A stretch of 64,000 nucleotides of DNA from contig NC_133063.1 of the NCBI RefSeq assembly GCF_048771995.1, positions 27,484,810 to 27,548,809 on the forward strand. Direction: 5' to 3'. Positions 18,528 through 29,483 of this stretch are shown here, one piece after another. Both the position numbers and the translations under genes were made by a program. Numbering within the stretch: the first letter of the stretch is position 1; every line of letters begins with the position of its first letter. Source of the stretch: Taeniopygia guttata (taxonomy: Eukaryota > Chordata > Aves > Passeriformes > Estrildidae). The notes beneath the pieces are model-generated. The model made no database searches. It had not been told where the DNA came from and saw nothing but the letters and a program-made list of their open reading frames with translations.

Positions 18528-21170
18528 GACATAGAGACAGGCCGGAGACAGCAATTAAGATGGACCGTGCTCCCCCAAGGGTTCACTGAATCCCCTAATC
18601 TGTTTGGACAGGCCCTAGAAGAGCTCTTAATAGAATATCAGGTACAAACGGGGAATGTGCTGTTACAATATGTAGATGATCTGCTCATAGCGGAGAATAA
18701 TAAGGAGAATGTAAGAAAAGAAACCATTCGACTCCTAAACTTTCTTGCACAAAAGGGACTACGGGTATCACAAGAAAAGTTACAATTTGTGGAGGAAAAA
18801 GTGAAATATCTGGGACATTATCTGTTTAACGGCCAGAAGATATTAGATCCAGAGTGTATTAAAGGAATTCTGGAATTACCTATGCCTGTCACTAAGAGGC
18901 AAATTCGGCAGGCATTAGGGCTATTTGGTATTGTAGGCAATGGATAGAGAACTACAGCTTTAAAGTTAAATTCTTATATGAACAACTGTCTAAAGACAAA
19001 ATACCCAAGTGGACTCCTCAGGATCAAGAGCAGTTTGCCAGTCTCAAAAGGGAGCTAAGTCAAGCACCAGTTTTAAGTCTCCCAGATTTAAAACGGCCAT
19101 TCCATTTATTTGTTAACATACATGAAGGAACGGCATTCGGAGTGTTAACTCAGGAATGGGCCGGACAAAAGAAACCGGTGGCATACCTATCAAAGCTGTT
19201 GGACCCTGTGAGCAGGGGTTGGCCAAGTTGTTTACAAATCATTGTTGCTGCTGCCCTATTACTTGAGGAAACAAATCGCATTACTTTTAATGGAGAAGTT
19301 GTCTTATATGCGCCTCATGACATCAGGGGAGTGTTACAACAAAAAGCAGAAAAATGGCTTACAGATAGCCGATTATTAAAGTATGAGGGAATACTTATAG
19401 AATCCCCTAAACTATCTTTAAAAACTATTGGAGCAGTTAACCCTGCTGAATTTTTGTACCCAGGAGAAGGTAATGAACCATTGCACAATTGTTTTCAAAC
19501 AATTGAACAACAAACACGCATTAGGTCAGACTTAGAAGAAGAAGAACTACAATGTGGAGAAGTATTATTTATAGATGGGTCATCACGAATAGTGGAAGGT
19601 AAACGATTGTCCAGATATGCCATCGTTAAGTTTGAAAAAGGAGAATTTAAGACAAGAGAATCAGGCCCCCTGAGTGCCAGCTGGTCAGCTCAAGCCTGTG
19701 AGCTATATACATTGTGGAAACCATTAGTGTCACTGAAGGGAAAGGATGGAACTATATATACAGACTCACGTTATGCGTGCGGAGTAGTACACACTTTTGG
19801 AAAAATATGGGAGGAAAGAGGATTTGTTAACTCACAGGGAAAAGAATTGATACACCCGGAATTAATTTGGCGAGTTCTGGGGGCATTGAAAATGCCAAAT
19901 AAAATAGCAGTTGTACATATAAAGGGACGCCAGCGAGGTACAAGTTATCAAGTTAGGGGAAATAATGCAGCTGATACAGAAGCAAAACGAGTGGCAGGCA
20001 ATTATAACATAATTTTGACTATGCAACAAGTACCTGTTAGTAAAAATTTGAGTTTTGAGTCTGCAGAAAAGGAAAAACTAGAACAAATGGGAGCTAAAGA
20101 ACAAGATGGGAAATACATATTGCCAGATGGGAGAGAAGTCTTGCCGAAGGGCATAGCACTTGAAATATTTTCAAAAATACACAGTAAAACACACTGGGGA
20201 ACCCAGGTGTTAGTTGATCATTTCAATCAACAGTTTGCCTGTATAGGCGTATACAATATAGCAAAGACAGTCACAGCAGCCTGCGAGACCTGTCAAAAGG
20301 TTAATCGAAACAACATAAAACAAAGACCTCTTGGAGGACGTTCCCCAGCGTACAGACCTTTCTCACATATACAAGTAGATTTTACTGAACTACCTAGGGT
20401 AGGGCGTTACAAATATTTATTAGTAATGGTGGATCACTTAACACATTATGTTGAGGCTTTTCCTACCTCCAGGGCAACCGCTAACCAAGTCACTAAAGTG
20501 TTACTTGAACATATTATACCTCGATATGGAGTACCTGAAGTAATCGACTCGGACAGAGGAACACATTTTGTGTCAAAAATTGTTAGAGACCTGACAGAAA
20601 GCTTGGGTATTAAGTGGGAATACCATACACCATGGCATCCACAAAGTTCAGGAAAAGTTTAAAGGATGAATAGAGAAATTAAAACTATTTTGACTAAATT
20701 AATGATAGAAACCAAATTATCATGGATTAAATGCCTACCCATGGCACTATTAATTCTCAGAACCAGACCCCGAGCAGATGTAGGAATATCAGCATTTGAA
20801 ATGGTGTATGGAATGTCCTACAGAATTGAAAGCCCACAAACAAATGTTTTAATTAGAGACCGTGTGATTAATTAATATGTTTCACAATTAGCAAAACATC
20901 ATAACCAGCTTTGGGAACATGGACTGATTGTGCAACGACCCCCGTTGGACTTAAAAATACACAAAGTTAAACTTGATTAAAGTGTGGAAGGAAGAAACCC
21001 TAAAACCCAATTGGGAGGGATCTTATCTTGTTTTGTTGACAACAGAAACAGCTGTCCGGACTGCTGAGCGTGGATGGACTCATGCCAGTCGCATTAAAGG
21101 CCCATTGACGAGACCCCACTGGAAAGTAATCAGTACTCCAGGTGACACCAAGATAACCCTGAAAAGATAA
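18528..21170 (+). pseudogene. pol: ERV-1 pol, C-terminal part (RT palm, RNase H, integrase), broken
   Basis: Continues the RT cut at 10361. YVDD lies near 18670 in the first frame, which ends at TAG 18945-18947; the thumb continues in another frame from about 18929, a frameshift near 18925. That frame runs to 20662: RNase H with FIDGSS (about 19570), YTDSR (about 19760) and the AADTEAK Asp (about 19975); integrase zinc site (HSKTH and CETCQ) and core aspartates in QVDFTEL and DSDRG. At 20660-20662 a TAA occupies the position of the third catalytic residue, 35 residues after the second Asp. The frame then reopens (20663-20875), stops, and shifts again near 20970 to the C-terminal domain (20973-21170). 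At least four lesions. Confidence 0.92.
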
Positions 21171-21675
21171 CGCAATGATAAAGACTTTATTTGATTTTTT
21201 GCTGCATTACCTTTTGGTATAAAGTGTGTATTGCTGTTTATATTTGCTATAATTATTTCTTTTTTTAATCTATTATATATAGAAGCGTACAAAGTGTGTT
21301 GAAGGAAATTGCTAGACGTATGTAGCCACACAATAGTGAATATAGAAGATATGCTGATGTAAATAATATATGTACTCTAGATATACGAATTAGTTGTAAT
21401 GATTTAAACTGCAATTGTTATCCATTTGCTTGTTTTAGGTGTAAGGTATGCCAGGATAAATGGTGGACACACTGTTAATGTGGATACCCTCAATATTATT
21501 GTTACCATTCCAACGAACCAGTCCCCTTTGTGGCTGAAATCTTGGCTATAAAGTGTAGAAGGGAAGTACTAACTGTGTCTTGCTTTGTCCCATTAGTTCA
21601 AGCTGCAAAGTGGGAAGCCTATATAAACAGGCAGAAATCCCTGTTCTCCTGAAGAATTCCCTTGCTGCCGAGAAG
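21171..21675 (+). other. ERV-1 pol-env spacer, no gene
   Basis: About 500 AT-rich bases with no open frame of note. TTGCTTGTTTTAG, ending near 21438, is a candidate acceptor for env mRNA. Confidence 0.45.
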
Positions 21676-23819
21676 ATGGTACGCCCTGTGACTCGAAGCA
21701 ACCGAGTCGACGGGCGAGGCAGAAGAGGAACAAACTGTGGAGAAAAGAACCAGAACAATGGGACGCAAAAGCAGCAACGGCCGAACTTCCCCAGGATTGG
21801 TAAAAGTATACTTAAATTGGCAAAATTGACAGACACCCTTTTTCCGGTATACCGTTAGTCTTGATATCGATAATAACCCAGGAAGAAGGGAGAAACCCAC
21901 ATGAACCATTTAAGTGGGAACTAATATCTTGGGAAGGAACGAAAACAATAGCCACTTTTAGCAGCCCAGGTCCACCTGAATTCATAGTAAAACTTTGTGA
22001 TTTAGTACCAATACATTGTGAAAAAGGACCTCCATTTTATATATGCCCGGCCTCTGGACCGTCTTACTGTAATTATCCCGGACACTATTATTGTGGTTAT
22101 TGGGGATGTGAGACAATAGCCTCGGGCTGGTTAGTAAAGGCTCCTGATAAATATATAAAAGCAACCTGGATTCCTAACAGATGTGTACCTGAGCAAACAG
22201 GTGTAGATCTTACAGGTCTGCGTGACGTGGATTATGTAGCTTCACGTGACAAGGAAGTCTGTACCCGCATCAAATTTCAAGTATTGCATCCCCTAGAAGA
22301 CAAGTGGTTAGTAGGACAAACATGGGGAATACGTGTCTATGGAGGAATTCCTAAAGACTGGGGAGGGCACTTTCTCACAAGAAAAGTTAAAATACCACAT
22401 GATTCACTCCCTGTTGGGCCGAATAAAGTATTGAATTCACCCACTTCCCCTACGAAAAAGATTGTCCCCGCAAGTGTTACAACCACTCGTCCAAACTCCC
22501 TATCAGTAACAGATGGAACAGCTAATGACATGGTGACTGTTAGGGATTCAGGAGTGTCAAAATCCAAAGACCCTTTATGGGATTTAATGCAAGCCTCTTA
22601 TCGTGCCCTTAATGAAAGCAAACCAAATTTAACTAAGGAATGCTGGTTATGTTACAATGTTAGACTACCATATTTTGAGGCAATTGGAAAACCAGATAAG
22701 ATTCAATGGTCTAGTGGTTCAAACCCACGAGAATGCCCATGGAATGACCAGAAAAACCATACGCAAGGAATTACTATTCAATTAGTAACAGGTCAAGGAA
22801 AATGTATCGGTACAGTGCCCAAAAATTATCAGCCTTTGTGCAACCAAACAACAATAATCACTACAAAAACTATAAAGAGACACAAGAATAGAAATGACAA
22901 ATGGGCTATCCCGACACCAGGAGCTAAATGGGTTTGTTCAGACATCAGAGTAATGCCTTGCCTATCCCTAAACGTGTTTGATCAATCTCAGTTTTGCGTA
23001 CAGGTGATTATTGTTCCTCGTCTGATCTATCACACGTCTGAGGAGGTGTTATGCCACTTTGAAGGAGACCTGAATATACAAAAACAAGAACCAATTACAG
23101 TGGTAACCTTAGCTACACTGCTGATAGCGGGTGGAGTTGGAGCAGGTACAGGCATAGCCTCCCTAGTAAAAAGTCAGGAATTACAAAGTTTACAGATGGC
23201 TGTAGATGAAGATTTAGCAAAAATAGAACAATCTATCCAAAATTTAGCCACTTCAGTAAAGTCTTTATCAGAAGTAGTACTGCAAAATAGAAGAGGATTA
23301 GATCTATTATTCCTAAAGGAAGGGGGGTAATGTGTAGCTCTCAATGAAGAATGTTGCTCTTTTGCTGACCATACGGGAATAGTCCAGGACACTATGTCTG
23401 AACTCCAGAAAAGCCTAAATCAACGTAAAAAAGATTGTGAGGCAGGCAGGTCATGGTATGAAAATTGGTTTAATGTTTCACCTTGGCTAACCACTTTATT
23501 GTCTGCTTTAGCAGGACCGCTTATTATATTGATTCTGGGACTTATATTTGGGCCTTGTATATTATGCTGTATTTTACACAGTATTAAAAAACGATTTGAC
23601 ATAGCTAAATTGCTTATTTTAACTACGAGGTCGGGGGCAAAATATAAAAGTGCATCTATTGATGAGGATGAAGATTGTTGTGAATGTGTTATGCCACTAG
23701 GGGCTACGCCTATTGTAATTGTGAGGTATTACCTTGTGAGTGTTATGATAAATGTTGGGATTGTGGAAAAAGGTTTATTTACAGTGCCGAGAATGAAAGC
23801 AGCGTCTAATAAACAATAA
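21676..23819 (+). pseudogene. env: ERV-1 envelope glycoprotein, frameshifted and stopped
   Basis: Gamma-type envelope. An ATG at 21676 opens a basic leader (MVRPVTRSNRV) that runs to 21858 in one frame; the signal-like hydrophobic segment and SU are read in another frame (from about 21816 to 23327), so a frameshift separates them. SU carries GYWGCETI (about 22097) and CWLC (about 22642). No convincing basic cleavage site is seen at the SU-TM border (about 23080); KQE stands where ERV-2 has KRE. The immunosuppressive-type segment is followed by TAA at 23328-23330, directly before the first Cys of CX6CC. The same frame continues from 23331 to 23819 through the membrane span (about 23500-23580) into a long tail. 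Confidence 0.92.
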
Positions 23820-23825
23820 TAGGAT

Positions 23826-23843
23826 AAAAAGAAAAAGGGGGAA
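23826..23843 (+). other. Polypurine tract of ERV-1
   Basis: AAAAAGAAAAAGGGGGAA directly precedes the 3' LTR (TGTGAG at 23845). Confidence 0.88.
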
Positions 23844-23844
23844 T

Positions 23845-24237
23845 TGTGAGAAACTATAGACTGGGGTATTGTTTATTAAGATATATGTTAAGCCCAATGT
23901 AAAGGTTAGGCAACAGAAGATATGCAAACAGCCAACGGACACAGCTTATGCAAGACAAGATAACTGCAATCACTTACACCAGAGACTGCTTATGCAAACA
24001 TAAGATAACTGCAAGACGTTCCAGGAACTGGCTTGCAAGATATTCCAGGAAGACAAAAGGGGACCCCACTACTTCATGAAAAATGGAATAAAAGGGGGCT
24101 GTTTGAACTGATCAGGGCGGCAGTTGGTGGAGCGCAGACTCCCCTGTCGTCCAGCGCTGTCTTTGCTCATATTCTACTTGCTGTAATTAATAAAATTTTA
24201 ATTGGATTATGATACGTTGTGGCACAAATTTATAACA
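23845..24237 (+). repeat. 3' LTR of ERV-1
   Basis: 393 bp, matching 7293-7685 except for about four substitutions (for example ACTCCAG/ACTACAG and GATCCG/GATACG). Followed by GTTG, the right target copy. Confidence 0.95.
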
Positions 24238-24241
24238 GTTG

Positions 24242-24440
24242 CAGCATAAAAGTCTGACCATCTTAAGGCAAAAATAAACAATGTTTGCTGACTGCGTGTT
24301 CATAATCTGTAAACTATATTGAAGTGTATATAAATTGCCATCTTTTAGACAATAAAGGGAGAACGTAGCTTTAACCACATATTGGCTCAATCTGTGTTTC
24401 ATCCAGTCCAGCTCCCCTCATATTATAAGTCCCTAGCTTC
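24242..24440 (+). repeat. Right half of the outer-element LTR interrupted by ERV-1
   Basis: Resumes the LTR that stops at 7292: GTCTGACCATCTTAAGGC, AATAAACAATG, GACAATAAAGGGAG and CCCTAGCTTCT align with 26377-26586. A possible primer site, TGGCACCTGGGATCAGG, follows at about 24443; I cannot assign its tRNA. Confidence 0.82.
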
Positions 24441-24838
24441 TTCTGGCACCTGGGATCAGGAGGCTCCGAGGGGCTCCCAAATTGCCTTAGGGGCAACGGG
24501 GAGCAATCTCCGAATCACATGAAAGGAGGATGCCCAACAGGAGAGACCAATCCCAAATCGCTGTTATAGTGATGGGGATCAAGGTGCTGGAGCATCGAAG
24601 GCTCCAGACTTCAAATCATGCTGGCCACGATGGGAGAGGGTTTCCAAAACACTTGTTTTACATCAGGAAACACAGGAGCAAACGCCGGAGACTCCACAGT
24701 TCATGGGACCGCCCGTGCGGCTTGGGTGAACAAAACGGAGTTGGGGGGCTGGAGCGAGTGTCTCTGCTAGCTTGAGAGAAAGCTGGGAGCACCTCGCACT
24801 GGTGGGAAAGGTAAGCCACAAGTAAAGAGAAATTCATA
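24441..24838 (+). other. Outer-element leader, no gene
   Basis: Untranslated leader between the LTR and a gag-like frame. AGGTAAGC at about 24809 resembles a splice donor. Confidence 0.4.
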
Positions 24839-25225
24839 ATGGATAGCGATTTAGAGATGGCCTTGCAGCTCCTTTCACATATTCTCTCTAAGAGAGGGGA
24901 AAAAGTAAAAGAGTCCGATTTAGAACAACTGTCTCTCTGGGCAAGAAATAAGGGAAAGTTACAGAAGCCTTCACTCATTTTTAGTGAAATGGAGTGGCAA
25001 GAACTAGGGCAATTGCTGTGGGATTCTGCCGTTGAAGGTGGAAAAGATAAAAAATTAGTATTAGAACTCGGAGCAGTGTGGAAGAAAGTTTTACATACTT
25101 TACAAAGCATGTCCGCTGAGAAAAATGCAAAAGAGGCGGCCATCCAAGCATTTGAGGGGCTCGGGACGGAAAAAAACAGAAGTGCAGAAGCCATCCCAGG
25201 TCGAGAGGTTTTTTGGTGTTTGTAA
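24839..25225 (+). pseudogene. gag: Outer element gag N-terminus (matrix-like)
   Basis: 128 codons from ATG 24839. The pattern LLSHILSKRG..VKESDLEQLSLWA resembles the helical matrix domain of betaretroviral Gag. It ends in a frameshifted, unrelated tail (GREVFWCL). No capsid, nucleocapsid or pol follows; the next recognisable retroviral part is an env C-terminus about 350 bases on. This is therefore an internally deleted copy. The matrix assignment rests on pattern only. Confidence 0.5.
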
Positions 25226-25757
25226 TATGCAGCCGATGCACAGAAAAAGAGCCCCAGTTAGCTCCTTGGTGCAAGAAGTTGTGGCATGGATGGAAGCTGT
25301 GGCAGGAGCCGGCCATGCGTCCGCGGTGGAAGTGGGCACGCAGTTAGTGGATGTGGCTCTGCCGACGGTCAGGCAGAATGAAGGGCAGCAGGAAGCAGCC
25401 CCGCCGCCCCACTCTGTGGGCAGGGTGAAACCCAAGGAGACAGGCGAAGTTGATGACAAAATGGGGCTGGCTCAGGAGATGGAGCGCCAGGGCAGAGACC
25501 AGCGCAGAGCCGGGAGCGAGGAGGCCATGCCCCTGCATCTCCCTGGAAGCGCGGCAGCAGTGGCTGCTGCTAGTTGGGTCAAAGATTTAGTTCGTTTTGG
25601 TATTGTACTTTTTCTTATTATTATATTTATTGTAGTCTTTATACCTTGTTTATTACATTGCATACAGAAAATGGTTAACAGCACCTTCAAGTTGGCCCAG
25701 GTAGCTCAAAAAGAAAAAGAGGAAATTGTAAGATTTCTGAGAGAGACAGGATGTTAG
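25125..25757 (+). pseudogene. env: Outer element frame ending in an env membrane anchor
   Basis: 210 codons in a different frame from the gag fragment. The first 145 codons are low-complexity and unassigned. From about 25572 it reads WVKDLVRFGIVLFLI and a long hydrophobic span to about 25650, then a short basic/acidic tail ending RFLRETGC, which looks like a retroviral TM anchor. The nucleotide end of this frame recurs at 7091-7115. It could be an in-frame product of a large gag-to-env deletion; I cannot tell whether it is expressed. Confidence 0.5.
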
Positions 25758-26586
25758 CGTTCAGAAACACATAATCACGGGATATGATTATATGCAGGTG
25801 CTTTTGTTAAGAGCTCTGGGAGTTGGGGTACAAACCCAGATCTGACTCCGAACATAAGTTTTGAGCTGAACGTATTTTATACCCTATCGTTGTATAACTT
25901 ATACATTAACTATTAAACTTACATTGTTCTACTGTATACATTGACATGAGTTTACAGTGATCTTTCTTAGGTCCATGACCACAGTTTCACATGATTATTC
26001 TTTCTGATTAACCAGTAATTATATTTAATTACTAAACAGTTGTCACATCTAACAATTATATCAATTATCATGTACTAGCTACATAGTACTATTTCTCCCT
26101 GTGCTAAAGGTGTTTACCTTTCCAAGGCCTACTAAGTTTATTTTTTTTTTCTGTTAACCCTAAATCTCATTATTTTAAAACCCTTTTACTATCAAGGACA
26201 TGATTTATATTTAGAGTGAAGGATTGAGCTACCCTCCTACTAGGCCTCAGATAAGCAACCTTGGTGGGGCCTGGAGGCCTTGATATGGTAAGAAACTAGT
26301 GGTGGCGCAGTTAGAAATTATGTTAAGGTAACCACCAAGTAATGAGCTCTCTGAGTGTGAATTAGGGTAGAGCTGCAGTGTGAAAAGCCTGACCACCTTA
26401 AGGCAAAGGTAAACAATGTTTACTGAACAATGATAGCATGTTCACAACTTGCAAACTATATTGACGTATATATCAACTGCCATCTTTTAGACAATAAACG
26501 GATAAAGTAGCTTTAACCATATTGGCTTGATATGCGTTTTGGCCAGTCCAGCTCCTTTCATATTATAACAAGTCCCTAGCTTCTGT
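25758..26586 (+). repeat. 3' LTR of the outer element
   Basis: The stretch from 26198 matches the split LTR (7113-7292 plus 24242-24440). The part 25758-26197 (starting near TGTTAGCGTTCAG) follows the env frame directly and is probably the U3 start, missing from the left copy. Poly(A)-type signal GACAATAAACGG near 26490. The exact start is uncertain. Confidence 0.65.
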
Positions 26587-29041
26587 GAAAGGCCAGAACA
26601 AGAAATGAGACACTGACTTACTCTGCTACCTGATGAAATAAACATCTACTGAGAATTTATTGTTCTTATTGAAAGTACAGTTTAAATTACAGGAGGGTCT
26701 CTTGCCTTGGTGAGCTATTAGCCCTCTGTGATACACCTCACCTCAGTGCAGACTTCAGGCGTTTGTTGTTCTCTTTTTCTTCCTCCAAAACACCAAGAGA
26801 TCAATATTCTTGGTAAAAACGGGACTTCTACTTTCAATCAAAGCCAAAGAGAAGTTCTGCAGGGCTTCTTCCTAGATACAGATAAAATACTCTGGTGATC
26901 TTATCACACCCTCGTCTCAAACTTTTGGCAACAGATTGTACTCTGGAACATCATGACTTCCTTGTGATGTGAAAGAGGGAAAAAATCAAACCTCAAGAGC
27001 TGGTCCGACCTTTAAAACCAGTGTTCTTCTCACCAGAAACTTCTTTTCTTGTGCTCTGCAATCATCACTGTTTATTACAATAAAATGCTTCTTTTTTTTT
27101 ATTGGGTTTACATCAGTTCCATATGCTTTTATGAGCTTTTATACCTTTTTATCTATATATGTTTAATAGCACTATCTGCTTATTGCAACATTCCAGGAAT
27201 CTCTTTTGACTCTTCTCTCCATATTCCTGCAGAAGGTGAGGTCACTCTGGGTTTTAGACCAATAAAAATCCAAGTTATTCAGATCCTTGACATGATGGGT
27301 AAGCACAATTTCCCTGCTGACACAGAGATTGCAGACAAACTCTTCTATTGTCACTGAAAACAAAAGAAAGGAGGAAGTTCCTGCCCATTGGAAAGTCTCT
27401 GTTTGCTCTGAAGGACTCTACCTCTTCCTTTCTCAGCAGCAGCTTGGCAGGCGGACGCCAAGAAGGGCAAGAGAGGGACGGGTGGTCGATTTGTGTGACA
27501 ATTTAACAACACTTGTAAACGAGAGCTGAGACTGTCAGTAACATCTCTGCAGAGGCAAGTCCTTGCTGAGGATGAAGAGCTGTGTCACTTGTGTTTAGTT
27601 TGCATCGAGTTAACGGCATGGTGGGTTTTCATCCTGCAGATGTGGCCCCTGTGACAGCAGTCTGTCCATCCTTCAGGAGGGTTTGTACCCACAGGGACAA
27701 TGCTGCTCTTGCCAGCAGACCACAGCTTGCCTTATATCAAATAGTCCAGGCAGAAATTACTTCTTAAAGTAACATTTTCCTTTTGCTCTCAAACCAAAGA
27801 TTTAGATGTCGTGGTATAATAGAAACAAATATTTTTCCCTGTTGTCTATCAGGACAGGAGTAAAATCCTAGCACATCCAGATAGCAAGGCATTGATTTCA
27901 CTTCCACTGTCAAAATGACTTGCAGGGGCAAGTAAAGTAAATTCTGTGATGGAACAATGAAGTCCTGTCCCTCTAAATCACTGTGATGCCTAAAGGGTTT
28001 TATATCAGGTTTGCGTCTATGTCAGTGCTAAAGAAGTTTATAAGGTCCAACAAAGACCTAAGGTTTGCACATCAGAGTTTAGGCTGACAGCTAAGGGAAC
28101 ATAAATTAAATGGTCTTTCCAACCCAGAAAGCTGATGAGAAGTGTTGGTGTTTCTGCTCTCCTTCCTTGTTTAAAGCACAGCAACATATTTAATGAGATT
28201 TTGGAATTGCAGCTAAAAATCATGGCCAGATTAAGTAATAGAAGTGGTTGTTGTGCATTTATAATTGTGGAGGTCAGTATCAGTGTAGCTGCTTCTGGTA
28301 AAACAGAATGCTCTTTCAAGACACTTCTTAACAGAAATGTCTTTTTCCTTTCCATTCTTAACTGCGAAGTCTCCTCCAGGATGCACAGTAAACACGTTAT
28401 CTAGATTGTCTTTTCACAATAACAAAAAACTTCCCCTTTAATCAGGCCGAATTGTACAATTCTCATCTGTATTAAGGAATTTCATTTTGTCTCTGCTTGT
28501 AAAGAAGTGATTTCTATGCAAGAGGGTTGATAAAGGACAGACCCAAATTAACAGGAGGGATATTTGTTAGAGCTACCATTCCCCATCAAACACTTTAAAC
28601 AGCCCATACCATCAAGCCCAAAGCTAATACGGCTCCATGTTAAATATTTCTGATGGATTACACATCCTTGTGTGAAGATGGAATTAGGATTTAAAGCCAG
28701 TATTTATGCATATACAAACATTGTGGAAGAACATTGCATATTCAAAATGGAAAAAATATCACCTGTACACAGTAAACACTGCAATAACATGAGTACACTT
28801 CTTCCATCAGGTTCACAGGCAGCTTAACCAATTCTGTGCTTGCAAATAATCTCTTCTGGCATCTTCTGGGGCCCTGAACCAGGAAAGTCACACGTAAATA
28901 CTGTGGGACCATGAAAACTTCTCCAGATACATTTTGGAGACAAACCAGTCTCCGGGTGACACAAGTGACTAAGGCAGCCTCCAATAATGTAGCGGGACCC
29001 AGGTTTGCTGTGTTCTCTTTGTCATCGTGGGTTTGTAATTC
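26587..29041. other. No gene seen
   Basis: About 2.4 kb with only short frames on both strands, no repeated family recognised, no conserved splice-bounded coding block and no RNA gene. Confidence 0.5.
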
Positions 29042-29150
29042 AGACTCACAGAGGGGCTTGAGTTGGAAGGGACCTTAAAGACCCTCTAGATCCAACCCCT
29101 CTGCCATGGGCAGGGACACCTTTCACTGAAGCAGGTGAATCAGAGCCCCT
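29042..29150 (-). mobile_element. CR1 3'-end fragment
   Basis: GACTCACAGAGG, GTTGGAAGGGACCTTAAAGA and CCATGGGCAGGGACACCTTTC, in this order, are the reverse complement of the conserved CR1 3' end. Confidence 0.75.
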
Positions 29151-29483
29151 CCAAGCTGTGGCAAATACCCAAGGACCCCTTTTTCTCTGTTTTGCAAGGT
29201 CAGATTTCCATGCTCACATTCACAGTTGGCCCCAGTCTCACACAGAGCATTGGTGGCTGGTCACTTATCTCCACAACCCAGCAGAGATCCTATTTTGGAT
29301 GGCTCTCACTGCTCCCATGGCCTCCAGGGACCAGCCACTGCCTCTCCTCCTTCTGCTTTTCCAGGATCAGTGATTTCCTGCTGCTTCTTCCATGTCTGAG
29401 ACAACTGGAAGAGATAAGGGGCTGAGGATGCAGGCTCTGGCAGAGAGTTGATAACACTCAGCTGAGTATTTTATTCTCCTGCC

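Larger units (their letters stand above)
7293..24237 (+). mobile_element. ERV-1: class I (gamma-type) endogenous retrovirus, split by ERV-2
   Basis: Complete layout LTR, His-tRNA primer site, gag, amber codon, pro-pol, env, polypurine tract, LTR; about 8.8 kb without the 8.17-kb ERV-2 insert and its duplicated target bases (10362-18532). Gamma features: one zinc knuckle in gag, gag and pro-pol in the same frame separated by TAG, YVDD in RT, and an env with CWLC and CX6CC motifs. The LTRs differ at about 4 of 393 positions (1%). Every gene is broken by frameshifts or stops, so it is coding-defective. It sits inside the LTR of an older element. Confidence 0.93.

Noticed and set aside
18207..18947. 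246-codon frame joining ERV-2 LTR sequence to reverse transcriptase
   Set aside because: Accidental read-through from the LTR into the interrupted ERV-1 pol; the same LTR start occurs at 10400 without RT.
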